Positions 12,249 through 23,385 of a stretch of DNA of 64,000 bases are shown here, piece by piece. A program made the position numbers and the translations under genes. Below the pieces are notes generated by a model. That model made no database searches. It was given only the letters and a program-made list of their open reading frames with translations, and was not told the DNA's origin. This DNA comes from Spirodela intermedia (lineage: Eukaryota > Streptophyta > Magnoliopsida > Alismatales > Araceae). How positions within the stretch are numbered: the stretch's first letter is position 1; every line of letters starts with the position of its first letter. Location: assembly GCA_902729315.2 (NCBI GenBank), contig LR746265.1:3390892-3454891 (forward strand). Reading direction: 5' to 3'.

Positions 12249-14719
12249 CCTACCTATCTATCTATATCTATATATATATCTTTCTCTCTCCCGACGACCG
12301 GCGAGGGTGAAGGTCGGGAATCAGCTAAAACTTATCAGAAGAACGATGGGTCAACGTTAGATCAGAACGAGGGAGGGCCATCTGGATCACAAACCAAGGT
12401 GTAATATAAGAACATATCAGTGTGGCGATTCCGTCGAGGGGTCGACACAGAGTCTTGACAAAGATCAGTCATCCTTTGGTAGCGCCGCTGCACAGTCCGA
12501 GTCGAGAGAAGCGACCCGCCGATCAACAGTGACCCATGAGAACCCGTCTCATGAAAGCCAACGAACTTAGGCCGCTGTTCCGACAACAAATATTAGTTTA
12601 GATAGCCTTACCACCCTAAAGCGTAGCCCGCCGTTCTGGACCACGTGGTGTGTTTAGGATCCGAGGAGCCTGTTAGTACGGGAGAAGGCAAACCTTAGCG
12701 AGCTCGAGAGATTAAGAAAGAAAGAGAGAGAGAGAGAGTTCTCGCATGGGGAGGGTGGAGGAATCCAAGAGCTACGTCTTGGGCATGTAAGGCCAGCCGG
12801 AATAAGGAAACAAGAGAGATCAAACAGTGCATAAAAGTCCACTCCGTGTGTTTGCTTCCGAGGTCCCCAATAACGTGTGTAGCTGGCGATGGCGCGCGAG
12901 GATGATACGCCTGGGAGCTCATGCGTGTGATTCCTACGTTGTCGTTCGTGGATATGATACACCCTGTCGACCTTAAAGGCCATCTATTCTTAGTCCTCAT
13001 TTCCGTAGCGTATTTGCTCCTCTTTGAGAAGAAGAAGAACACCCTGGGGAATTCCATAGTGGAGACTATTTTCCACATATTTCACTGTGCAATACTTTAT
13101 GGGACTCGCGTCTTTTATGAAATCCTGCATCGAAAGTGACAAACTACACGATACCATTCATGGATCTCCTATTTTTTTCTCTCTGATAATAAACTTTAAC
13201 TTAATAAATATATATACATTGGATCGCCGATGGTGATAACATATAAAGATATAAATATGTGCATATAATTTTCTTGTGGTGTCAAATTTCTATGCTTTCT
13301 ATTACCTGACTCATAACACGAACCTGCATATTTTCTTGTAAAGCTCGTATTTTTCACCTGGTATCGAAAAAAAAAATGGGTTTAATTTTTAGGCCTCTGT
13401 CGTGTCGAATGGTGCCGTATTTAAACGAATGAGACAGATGGGTTGAATTCAAGTCTAATAGCGTAGTTTTTGTGCTCTAGCAGGTGGCTGCATTTTACTA
13501 AATCCTCGAGAACAGAGAACATTCTTGAACGCAAGATGAAAATTTACGGCATGATATGAAGGAGCCTTTGTCTTCCCTCTTCGGATCGAATAACTCTTTT
13601 GAAGGATTCGTCTCCGTCGATCATGGAGATACTGCTTGCCGATTGGAAGCCTGCTCGGGCAACACTCAAGACTGCAGTTCTTCGAAGGCGACCGACTGCG
13701 CCAAGGGCTTGGGCATTCTAATCTGGGGGGAGATCTCCCCGCCGCCCGTATCTCCGGCGTCGCCTGGGGTCCGGCGTGTTGAAAGGCGGAGGAAGGAGGG
13801 ATTTGCGGTCGTCCTCGTCGTCACACCTTTCACCGCCTGGGGAAGTCGATCGCCGGAAGTCAAGTCGGGAAGGTGAATAGTTTAATTGCAGGTGGAAGGA
13901 TCGACTCCTCCCCGGTGAGCTAGCAGCGAGGGGGTTGGGTGTGCGTTTCTGGTGGATTCTTCACCGACAGAACTGACACCTTCCGCCAGCTCTCTCTCTC
14001 TCTCTACTCTTCTCTCTCTTCTCTTTCACGCGGGCATAGAGACCATTAAAGCAGTGACAAGAGAAGACGAGACAGAAGGAAAAGTCGAGCCAGCGACGAC
14101 GACAATGGAGAAAGAAGGACACATCGGCCCCGACCGGCCCTCAACAAGAGGAGAAGCCATGATTTTCGTGCCTGAAACCGGGGCCAGGAATGACCTCCAC
14201 GCGGAGAACTTACGACCGATGCCCTCACCGAACCATTGGAAAACCCAGAGGAGGGGGGAGAAGAAGGAATCATCGGTGACGATGACCCGGCGGCGGAGAC
14301 GTGGACGCGCGGGGGGAGACGGCGGTTGTTGGATATAATTGAGCTCCGGGGGGCCGCAGGGGGGAGAAAACGACGTGGGGCTCCGGCAGGGGAACACCAG
14401 AAAGAGAGGGAAGAACAAGTGCACACGTGCTGTTGCATTCATGAAATCGAATAAGGCCCCGCTCAAGGGCTGATCTTCTGCGCGTTCATATTACTATAAT
14501 GGGTTTCTGCTGGAGCGGACCCCCTGCGCCGACGCGAGCTCTGCTACAGAGACTACACCCTCGACTGCCTCTCTCCCTTCCAATAAAGCTGCTACCTTCC
14601 TGTAACCAAAGGCTTCCTTGGAGGAAAAAAGGGCCTTCTCGGCTGCTGCCATGTTGTCTGCTTCTTTTCCGTCTTCTGTTCCATGAAGGCAACCGGAAGC
14701 AGTGTCCGCTCTCGGTAGC
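11302..14719. other. Long intergenic region and leader of the downstream RCC1-FYVE gene
   Basis: Apart from a long CT microsatellite at 12159-12243 and shorter GA/CT runs (about 11380, 11865, 12725 and 14000), no gene is supported. Several open frames of 60-160 codons exist, but none matches a family I recognise and the GC-rich ones overlap on both strands. The part from about 13950 is CT-rich and may be the 5' untranslated leader of the gene starting at 14720. Confidence 0.55.
12159..12243. repeat. (TC)n microsatellite, about 42 units
   Basis: An uninterrupted TC dinucleotide run, followed by TA/CTAC-type degenerate repeats to about 12285. Frames through it code only for Ser-Leu repeats and are not genes. 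Confidence 0.98.
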
Positions 14720-17700
14720 ATGGCCGAAATGTCGACGGCGAGCTCTCCATCGGACAGACGAGTTGAGCAGGTGAGGGGTCTCAACTGATGTTCTAAACCC
14801 AGTTCCACTTCTCCCCACCACCCTCCCCTACCCCTGTTTTTTTCTCGTTATGGAGTCTGCCCCCGGCTTTCTTGATGGTTTCTCCAGATCGCTAGCTTCT
14901 CGAGCCATCTGCGTAGAAAATTCATGCCTACAGTGGATCAAAGTCACCTTGGTTAAAGATCAAGGAGAGAGCCATTCCACCGATACACTCTGCAGAATTC
15001 CGTCCGAGCTTCTGTGTTCTCGACGTGTTTCTTCCTGGAGATGTACCCTCTAGGACTCGAGCTTTGCAGAAACCTGAAGAACACCGGAAGATGAACCTCC
15101 ACTCGAGCCATTCAGCCGCTTATTTCGTTCTTCTGCTACCGGAAACTCGTGATTGACGCAAGCATCTTCAGCAGAGGCTGTCCCAGGATCCATTAGTCAA
15201 CTGCCCTCTTGTTGTAGCGTCCCCATCGATTCGCTGTCCTGTTCATGCTAAAAGGCTCCTGGAATTTCTTTTTTTCTCTTGATGAAGGCTATTGTCGCGT
15301 TGAAGAGGGGAGCTCATCTTCTGAAATGCGGGAGGAGAGGGAAGCCCAAATTCTGCCCTTTCAGGTTATCCAGTGTAAGAAACGAACCTCCCGACGCCAG
15401 TGGCCCGTAAATTTCTGCATAAAAGCACGAGTCCTCGAGAGATATCTGCTTCCATTAATGGATGATATCATCCTACTCTGTCTCGTTTACCTTGGTGTGA
15501 GATTTTCTCTGATATCTTTGAGGAAGAGCTCAATATACACCGCCTTACTTGACATCGGCCTTTTCTCTGATTATTCTCTTCGTTCCTCCTTTGCCAATGC
15601 GATTGGCAACGGCCGACTGTTCTTCAGGATGAGACGGCTTTAATCTGGTATTCAGCGCAGGAGGAGAGGCGGCTGAACCTGAATTCTGTGGTGAAGGTCG
15701 TCCCAGGGCAGCAAACGGTACGCACCCTATGGATTGAGCGTCGCGTGAAATCGACTGACTTACCCTGCAAAAATTCAAGGAGTGATCCGTGAAATCTATT
15801 CCATTTCTAGTCCTGGTTCCGTTAATGTTCTTGACACCACCGATTCTGCAGGTAAATTTTCTCCGTCAACCTCAACCAGGGAAGGAAGCTCAGTCTCTAT
15901 CCCTCATTTATCAAAGTGACGGGCGGTCCCTCGATCTGGTACTCGCTCATCTTCTTCACCATAATTTTTTCAAGGGGTTACATGGCTGAGATCATCACCG
16001 GTTATCCAGATATGCAAGGACAAGGAGCAGGCGGAAACCTGGTTCTTAGCATTGAAGGTGATGGTGTCTGAATCTCATAATCCTCCTTCCAAGGCCGCCA
16101 TTAAGCATACCAAAGGGACGCAGAGCGTGGCAATTAGCCCTGTCGGGAATGGCTGGAGGAAGCACAACGGCGAGTTCCTGGAGTCCTCGGAGAAATTTGC
16201 CCAGGTTGATAATGGCGAACATCGATCTGCTGCGGTGGAGTAATTTCCATGAATTTAGTAAATTCCTCGCTAAGATTCTTCCGGATAATCCATCTGACGG
16301 CATGCACGCTATCGCCTTCAGCAGGTTCAAAGCTTATGCGGAAGCCCTGCTTGCTCCCTACTGCAAATATATACTTCAGATGATTCCTCATACTCCCCAA
16401 GCTTGAGAGAGAGGAACATGTCCGACATTCGTCAGATACTGGACAAGGTGCCTCATCTGCCCCAGCTCGTGTATAAGAGCTTGAAGGAAGGGTCAAGAGA
16501 GACGGACCCGTGCAGACCGCAGAGACCGAACAGGTCCGCCAAAGTCAACGCGTCCGTCCATGGGTCCCGCCCAGTGGATGAGGAGGACGCTCTGAAGGAC
16601 GTATTCATGTGGGGAGAAGGCGTAGAGGACGGCGTGCTTGGTGGCGGCGGCGGCGCTGACAGGTATGATTCCCATCGCGCGGGAGGCGATGCGTTGCTTC
16701 CGAGGCTGCTGAAATCCACTGATACGCTGGAGGTGAGGAATATCTTCTGCGGCAAACAGTACGCCTCCCTGGTCACCAAGCAAGGGGAGATCTTCACCTG
16801 GGGAGAGGAGCATGGCGGAAGGCTGGGCCACAAGACCAACCTCGACGTTCCCTACCCCAAGCTCGTTGACTCGTTGGTCAGCGCCCACGTCGTGTCGGTC
16901 GCCTGCGGAGTGAGCCACGCCTGCGCGTTAACCAGCTCCGGCGAGGTCTACGAGTGGGGAGACAGCTGCCACGGCGCCGCCCACCCTGGAGAAGGGAACA
17001 GACGGAGCCAGTGGATCCCACGTAGACTCGCGGGGCCCCTCTCCGGCATCTCCATCTCGAAAGTCGCCTGCGGGGACTGGCACACGGCGGTGGTTTCTTC
17101 CTCTGGGCAGCTGTTTACCTACGGAAACGGCGTATTCGGAGTTCTCGGTCATGGGGATCTCGCGAGTGCCTCCCGGCCGAAGGAAGTTGACGCTCTGAGA
17201 GGGATGAGGGTGAAGTCCGTCGCATGCGGGCCGTGGCACACCGCCGCCGTGGTGGAGGTCGGAGCAGGTCGTTGCAGAGGTGGCGACTCCTCCTCCGGTA
17301 AGCTGTTCACCTGGGGAGACAACGACGAAGGGAAGCTGGGTCACCCAAGCAAGGACAAGAAGCTTGTTCCGACATGCGTGGCGGCTCTTGCGGATCACGA
17401 CTTTGTCCAAGTGTCCTGCGGAGTGATGCTGACCGTCGTGCTGACCATCACTGGCACGGTCTTCGCCATGGGGAGCTCCATCCACGGTCAGCTTGGGAAC
17501 CCCCGGGCCGAAGATAAGTCGGTGACGAACGTGGAGGGCGCATTGAAAGGTGAATACGTCAAGGAAATCTCGGCGGGGTCATTTCATGTGGCGGCGCTCA
17601 CGGCGAAGGGGCAGGTTTACACGTGGGGAAAGGGAAGGAATGGGAGGCTCGGACTGGGGGACGCTGAAGATAGAAACTCTCCGGCTTGTGTTGAGGCGCT

Positions 17701-20117
17701 GAAAGATCGGCAGGTGCAGTGTGTCGCCTGTGGGTCTAGTTTCACTGCGGCCATCTGCTTACACAGGTCTATCTTGAGCTGCGACCAGTCTGTCTGCAAT
17801 GGCTGCCACTTGGTTTTTGGGTTCACCAGAAAGAAGCATAACTGCTACAACTGCGGCCTACTGTTCTGCCATTCATGCACCGGCAGGAAGGCCCTGAATG
17901 CGTCCCTCGCGCCGGACAAGAACAAGCAGTCTCGGGTCTGCGACTCGTGCTTCAAGCAGCTGAAGGTCTCCGAGAGCTCAAGCTTGATAGAACGTGAGAC
18001 CTCGAGCCCACGGCTGGCTCTCCTGGTGCAGAAGCGGCTCTCGGTCTTGAAAGCGGACCTGAGGAAGGCGGGGGTCCACCAGCCGAAGATATTTTCTCCG
18101 AAACTTCACTGCCGGGAGGCGATAAGCAATGTCGAAGATTCGGCGACGGTGAATCAGGTCTCCTCCCAGAAGAACTCCCTTCCGTCTCCTCTCTTTCCCA
18201 GCCGACGACGGCGATGGGGGCAGGTCTCCTGCCCAGTGCTCTTCAGTGAGTTTCAGACGAGCCATGCCACGGGGAGAGGTGAAGAGTACGAAGGCTCCGA
18301 CATCTGTCTTCAAGAGAATCGACTCAACTCCAAGTCAATGTCTTTTTCTTCCTCCAGCTTGAAGGCGGACTTTAGGAACCCTGACAAGCTTCTTGTCGAA
18401 GAACTGCAGCAGCTTAGAGATGAGGTAAACCTGGAAATTTGTCTACGGTGTCGACTCTTCTCTGGAATTTCTGGCTGCCGTGGGAGCCCAAGATCCTGCT
18501 TTTACACTGAGGGGGCCATCAAAATCAGTTCTTGCCATATTGAGTATTATTTCTTGCCATATTTATCATGAACAGAATGTGAAATATGGAGTTATGAGTA
18601 TAACAAATGGGCATAAAATTGTACAGAACAACATACTAGGATCAAGCATGAAGCATAAAAATAAGCTGAAACTCGAGTAAATTCAGAGAAACTAAATAGA
18701 AGTGTCCACAGAATATGATCATCATAGTATAGAATGCAGTTCCAAACATTGGTTAAAGAAATTCTCCTACGTCGTTGATCTTTTTTGAAAAGGGCTAATG
18801 CATGAGATTGACGAAAAATAAAAGCTCCTGCCTAATGGGCAACGTCAGTGTCTTTCTTCTTCTTTTTCTTTGCACATGCTAATCAGTTAATGCCCAGAGA
18901 CTTACCTGACCATGCCGAATGAAATACTTCCACTTACCAATTGAATGGTTGTTTTATATTGTCTGTGATATATGGGTCCTGTTTAATTTCTTTTATATTT
19001 CGTCAGAAAACTTATATCAACAAGGTTTCAGAGGTTTCGTTTCATTTTCTATTCGATGCATCCTTTGAAGGCAATCTTTGCATTACCTTGTCCGCCCTTC
19101 TAACAGGTAAGAAATCTCACTAGAGAATGTCAGGATAAGGTAGAAAAACTGGAACAGTGTAAGCAGCGAGTCAAGGAGACATTGTCAATGGCGAGGGATG
19201 AAGCTGCCAGGTGCATTGCGGCAAAAGATGCTATAAAAGCGTTGACTGAACAGGTAGAAGATCAAACCCCTCCTCCTTTTTATTTATTTTTACTGAGATT
19301 ATCATGGATAACATTATTGGATATTCTTCAACCGAAAGCCTACCATATTCCTCTCTATTCTCTTCAATTATTGAAAAATTAACTCTGGACCTCTCTCCAT
19401 CCAAAGAGAAGACTTGCCTTCTTTTTCCTCTTTCATCTGGCTGATATTCATGCCGACTTGCAATGAATCTCTGCGTTCTTATGCAGATGAACGCCATCGC
19501 AGAGAAATTCCCAGCAGCAGGAGAGGTGAAAAGCCTGGGCTCCATATTATACGACAGATTTGTTCAAACTCCCGAGCATGCATGCATTCAAACTAAGCTG
19601 TCAGAGGCGGCCAAGTTGGTCGCTGATGCTAATGGCGCTGAAGAAGCTTTGAAGGATATACAACGAAGCGATTCACGCGACTGCCTCAGTCCATCCGCTG
19701 ATCCTTCGATAGAGACGAAGAAGAGAACTGATCGGCGCCGGCAAACTGGTTCGCCTAATGAACCACATTTAGCCGAATCCAATGCGTCCAATCCATCGAA
19801 GACTGAGTGGATCGAACAGGACGAACCCGGTGTCTACATCACCTTCATGATCTTGCCCAGCGGCCGAAAAGGCCTGAAGCGAGTGAGATTCAGGTGATAT
19901 TCTCGACCCGGAATCTTTTCCTCTCGTCAGGCTAGTAGAGCTTCGGTCTGTGCGCCGGAAATTTCCCTACTTTCCTCATCTGACTTGATTTATGCTGTGC
20001 AGCCGGAGACAGTTTAGTGAGAAGGAAGCTGAAAAATGGTGGAAGGAGAACCAGATCAGAGTATATGTAAAGTACGACATTGAACAGATGGCTAGCACGG
20101 CCAGCGGGAAGACTTGA
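14720..20117 (+). CDS. PH-RCC1-FYVE-BRX (PRAF-type) protein
   Basis: Nine exons: 14720-14770, 15288-15374, 15628-15717, 15852-15938, 16010-16204, 16325-18424, 19107-19253, 19487-19893 and 20003-20117. They total 1092 codons plus stop. Domain order: PH domain (residues 18-120, with LLKCGRRGKPKFCPFRLSS, SLSLIYQSDGRSLDL and ICKDKEQAETWFLALK); RCC1 blades (about 255-650, repeated FTWGEE/LGH and CGxxHTAAV motifs); a FYVE-type zinc finger (652-720, with KKHNCYNCGLLFCHSC); a coiled coil (860-935); and a BRX domain (1023-1082, with EWIEQDEPGVYITF and RRQFSEKEAEKWW). Such proteins bind phosphoinositides at membranes and may act as exchange factors for small GTPases. The FYVE signature RRHHCR is replaced by KKHNCY, as is usual in this plant family. 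All junction phases match. The first exon (MAEMSTASSPSDRRVEQ) fits the family N-terminus but rests on short similarity. Confidence 0.92.
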
Positions 20118-20849
20118 CTGCTGAAATTTATATACACACTATTAGGCATAAAGTGCTTTTTATACAGGTATATTTGCCAGGCACAGTGAACGGATTCAAT
20201 AGTCAACACTGGTTCCTAGGACCAGATATAACCCCCCTTTTATCCCCCAAATCTCAGGAACAGGGCGGGTCGGAAGTTTCTGTGCCTACCTTGAATTGCA
20301 TGAAAGAGAGGATCTTTGCAGCTGGGTATCGTGGAGAAATTAAGTTTTCCTGTGCCTGGGGAAGACTGTTCTCGGATTGTGTGGCTGAGCGAGGGGGGAG
20401 GGGGGGTGGGCTGAAGAGGGTCCCCCTGGAGAAGCTGCCGAGCTCCGAATTGGTCGACAAAAGTCAACGGCAGGATAGATTCTCGGATTGTTGGGGATTA
20501 AATCGTGTAATTTTTTTCCATCAATCGCTGGGGGGTTTAAATAACCGATAATTGTTCATCAAATGGGGACAAGTTTATTTCTGTATAATTCTTGCGGATA
20601 TTCGATAACAGTTCATCAAATTGGAACAAGTTTACTCTTCCTGCATAATGCAGATTGATGAGCTTTCAGGCATCACAAATACAGTAAAATCAGGCTTAAT
20701 CCATCTTCGGCCCGCGAGCTTCCCCGAAGTCAACGCCTGAAAAACATAGGATCATACGTTGTTACATCGTGAATTCCTGGGGAAGCGAAGTAAATTGCAA
20801 CAGTATTACCGATCGTGATCCCATCGCAGGTTCTCGAGGAGGATGCTAA
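20118..20849. other. Convergent spacer between the RCC1-FYVE and DC1 genes
   Basis: No gene. From about 20670 the sequence is the 3' flank of the first DC1 repeat unit and is repeated at about 22175. The strings around 20682-20775 and 22191-22285 are nearly identical. Confidence 0.7.
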
Positions 20850-21944
20850 TTAATGGCCCCCATCTGCGCTTTCTGCGTCCACTCCTCCCCCGTCGGCGCT
20901 CCATCCGCCGTCGTCGGCGCTCCATCCACCGTCGTCGGCGCTCCATCCACCGTCGTCGGCGCTCCATCCGCCGTTGTCGGCGCTCCATCCGCCGTTGTCG
21001 GCCCCAGCGTCGCCAGCAACACTCTGAGCAAATGTCTGCCCCACCTGCGGCGTCGAACCCTCCACGAACCCCTGCACAGCCGGCCCCACCAGATTGTTCG
21101 CAGTCACGATGTTGTTGCCCATCGGAGGGGGACCGGCGGCGGCGGGGTTTACTCTCGGCCGCGGCGCCACCATGCCGACGGCCGCTACCTGCTGAGGCCG
21201 CTGCTGGGAGGGAAGAAACCCCACGGTGACGCCCACTAACCCCTGCACCGCCGCCCTCACCAGAGCGTTCGCAGTCACGATGTTGTTGCCCATCCGAGGG
21301 GGACCGGCGGCGGCGGGGTTGACTCTCGGCGGCGGCGCCGCCATGCCGACCGCCGCTACCTGCTGAGGCCGTTGCTGGGGGGGACGATAACCTCCGGCCG
21401 CGGCCGGCCGCTGGGGCGGAGCGGCATTAGCGGTGGCGCAGCTCAGGTGGGCGTCGAACTCGCAGAGGGCGCAGCGGTAGAGCCAGTGGTTGGAGCCGAT
21501 GTGGCCGCAGATGTCGCAGGAGAAGCCGCGGCACTCGTAGGGCGGCGAGAAGCCGAGGGTGAGCGGGTGGTGGTGCGCCTGGTGGGCAACGGAGAGCGGC
21601 ATGGTGGCGCACAGCGCGTGCAGGTCGACATGGCAGTGGGCACAGTGGTAGGAGAAGCCCTTGCCGCTGCGGCCGCAGGCGTCGCAGTTGAAGGAGCCCT
21701 CCGGGTAGGCCGGAGCGGGGAGGAGGACCAGCGCGTGGCTGGGGTGCGAGGGATGGTCGATCAGACGGGGCATCTTCGCGCAGGAGATGTGCAGGAAGAA
21801 GCCGCACCCCTTGCAGGCGTAGTTCCATCCCCCCGACTGCACCCCGCAGCAGGCGCATGCCGGGGCCCTCTGGACGCAGGAGAGCTCCAACGGGTGCGTG
21901 TGACTGACGTGCTGGATCACTGGCTCGTGTTCCAGCCTCCCCAT
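20850..21944 (-). CDS. DC1 domain Cys/His-rich protein, copy 1
   Basis: Single exon, 364 residues. Three DC1 (C1-like) zinc-binding modules occupy the N-terminal 180 residues: HPLELSCVQRAPACACCG with GCGFFLHISCA; CDACGRSGKGFSYHCAHCHVD; and CDICGHIGSNHWLYRCALCEFD. DC1 proteins form large plant families often tied to stress or defence responses, mostly of unknown biochemistry. After the zinc modules comes a low-complexity Pro/Ala/Gln region holding two copies of a roughly 57-residue unit (QQRPQQVAAVGM through MGNNIVTAN). The tail is a repeat of ADDGGWS-type heptads encoded by a 21-bp minisatellite. No signal peptide or membrane segment is seen. The start MGRLEHEPVIQHVSHTHPLE is the usual family opening. 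The neighbour at 22353 is a near-identical, shorter copy. Confidence 0.9.
   Translation of the reverse strand: MGRLEHEPVIQHVSHTHPLELSCVQRAPACACCGVQSGGWNYACKGCGFFLHISCAKMPRLIDHPSHPSHALVLLPAPAYPEGSFNCDACGRSGKGFSYHCAHCHVDLHALCATMPLSVAHQAHHHPLTLGFSPPYECRGFSCDICGHIGSNHWLYRCALCEFDAHLSCATANAAPPQRPAAAGGYRPPQQRPQQVAAVGMAAPPPRVNPAAAGPPRMGNNIVTANALVRAAVQGLVGVTVGFLPSQQRPQQVAAVGMVAPRPRVNPAAAGPPPMGNNIVTANNLVGPAVQGFVEGSTPQVGQTFAQSVAGDAGADNGGWSADNGGWSADDGGWSADDGGWSADDGGWSADGGGVDAESADGGH
20891..21003. repeat. 21-bp coding minisatellite in DC1 copy 1
   Basis: About 5.3 units of 21 bp (unit cgtcggcgctccatccgccg plus t on the + strand), with only single-base differences between units. On the coding strand each unit adds seven residues (Ala-Asp-Asp-Gly-Gly-Trp-Ser). 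The second gene copy has no such expansion. Confidence 0.95.
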
Positions 21945-22174
21945 CTCTCTCTCTCTCTGCTCTCTCCCCCTCTCTCTCTCTCCCTCTCTTTGAGAACCTC
22001 CTCTTAGCCCCCGGCGTTGGCACAGAACGTCGGCTCTGGTCGTGGCGTGCTGGGGAGGAATGTTGACTTATGACGCGCAGCCAGAGCCGTCGGATCTCGT
22101 TGCCGCAACTTTGGGAAGATTATAGCCACGTTGACCTTCAATCAGTTATTCTTAATGCGCCATGGAAGAGATTG

Positions 22175-23385
22175 GACGGCATCCCAAATACAGTAAAATC
22201 AGGCCTAGTACACCTTCCGCCCGCGAGCTTCCCCAGGTCAACGCCGAAAAACATTGGATTATACGTTGTTACATCGTGAATTATTGGGGAAACGAAGTAA
22301 TTGCAACAGTATCGCCGATCGTCATCCCATCGTAAATTCTTGAGGATGCTAATTAATGGCCACCATCTGTGCTGTCTGCATCCACTCCTCCCCCGTCGGC
22401 GGCGCTCCCACCGCCGTCGCCGACGCCGAGAACACTCTGAGCAAATGTCTGCCCCACCTGCACCGCCTCACCCTCCACGAACCCCTGCACCGCCGCCCCC
22501 ACCAGATCGTTCGCAGTCACGATGTTGTTTCCCATCGGAGGGGGACCGGCGGCGGCGGGGTTGACTCTCGGCGGCGGCGCCGCCATGCCGACCGCCGCTA
22601 CCTGCTGAGGCCGTTGCTGAGGGGGACGATAACCTCCGGCCGCGGCCGGCCGCTGGGGCGGAGCGGCGTTAGCGGTGGCGCAGCTCAGGTGGGCGTCGAA
22701 CTCGCAGAGGGCGCAGCGGTAGAGCCAGTGGTCGGAGCCGATGTGGCCGCAGATGTCGCAGGAGAAGCCGCGGCACTCGTAGGGCGGCGAGAAGCCGAGG
22801 GTGAGCGGGTGGTGGTGCGCCTGGTGGGCGACGAAGAGCGGCATGGCAGCGCAAAGCGCATGCAGGTCAACATGGCAGTGGGCACAGTGGTAGGAGAAGC
22901 CCTTGCCGCTGCGGCCGCAGGCGTCGCAGTTGAAGGAGCCCTCCGGGTAGGCCGGAGCGGGGAGGAGGACCAGCGCGTGGCTGGGGTGCGAGGGGTGCTC
23001 GATCAGACGGGGCATCTTCGCGCAGGAGATGTGCAGGAAGAAGCCGCACCCCTTGCAGGCGTAGTTCCATCCCCCCGACTGCACCCCGCAGCAGGCGCAT
23101 GCCGGGGCCCTCTGGACGCAGGAGAGCTCCAACGGGTGCGTGTGACTGACGTGCTGGATCACTGGCTCGTGTTCCAGCCTCCCCATCTCTCTCTCTCTCT
23201 GCTCTCTCCCCCTCTCTCTCTCTCCCTCTCTTTGAGAGCCTCCTCTTAGCCCCCGGCGTTGGCACAGAACGTCGGCTCTGGTCGTGGCGTGCTGGGGAGG
23301 AATGTTGACTTATGATGCGCAACCAGAGCCGTCAGATCTCGTTGCCGCGACTTTGTGAAGATCACAGCTACGTAGAGCTTCAATA
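22175..23385 (-). repeat. Tandem duplication unit B (DC1 gene with flanks)
   Basis: The second copy of the DC1 duplication, in the same orientation as unit A. The similarity covers the 3' flank (22191-22285), the coding region and the 5' flank, including the CT-rich leader at 23187-23235 and the promoter-proximal stretch to about 23385. Confidence 0.9.
22353..23186 (-). CDS. DC1 domain Cys/His-rich protein, copy 2
   Basis: Single exon, 277 residues. The three DC1 modules are almost identical to those of the neighbouring copy (differences include IEHPS for IDHPS, AAMPLFV for ATMPLSV and GSDHW for GSNHW). Only one copy of the QQRPQQVAAVGM...MGNNIVTAN unit is present, and the tail ends GVDADSTDGGH without the heptad array. 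Zinc ligands are all retained, so the protein should fold. The near identity, including flanks, indicates a recent unequal-crossover duplication. At the position where copy 1 reads CTATAAT (minus strand, about 22118-22126), this copy's flank reads CTGTGAT, so expression may differ. Confidence 0.9.
   Translation of the reverse strand: MGRLEHEPVIQHVSHTHPLELSCVQRAPACACCGVQSGGWNYACKGCGFFLHISCAKMPRLIEHPSHPSHALVLLPAPAYPEGSFNCDACGRSGKGFSYHCAHCHVDLHALCAAMPLFVAHQAHHHPLTLGFSPPYECRGFSCDICGHIGSDHWLYRCALCEFDAHLSCATANAAPPQRPAAAGGYRPPQQRPQQVAAVGMAAPPPRVNPAAAGPPPMGNNIVTANDLVGAAVQGFVEGEAVQVGQTFAQSVLGVGDGGGSAADGGGVDADSTDGGH

Larger units (their letters stand above)
20670..22150 (-). repeat. Tandem duplication unit A (DC1 gene with flanks)
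   Basis: This segment includes a DC1 gene, its 5' flank and its 3' flank. It is repeated at 22175-23385 with high identity. Unit A is longer because it has an extra copy of a 171-bp coding segment (the second copy at about 21062-21208, repeating 21225-21377) and an expanded 21-bp minisatellite. Boundaries are approximate. Confidence 0.9.

Noticed and set aside
12067-12404. Open frames through the TC microsatellite (Ser-Leu repeats)
   Set aside because: Simple-sequence translation on an 85-bp dinucleotide run; no protein features on either side.
14026-14466. Minus-strand frame of 146 codons upstream of the RCC1-FYVE gene
   Set aside because: No family similarity; the region is GC-rich with several overlapping frames and is probably leader or promoter.
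20891-21003. Possible CRISPR-like or regulatory direct repeats
   Set aside because: Units are contiguous with no spacers, and they are in frame inside a gene: a coding minisatellite.
21372-23249. Plus-strand open frames of 211 and 297 codons across the DC1 genes
   Set aside because: Antisense shadows of GC-rich coding sequence; the minus-strand frames carry complete zinc-finger motifs.
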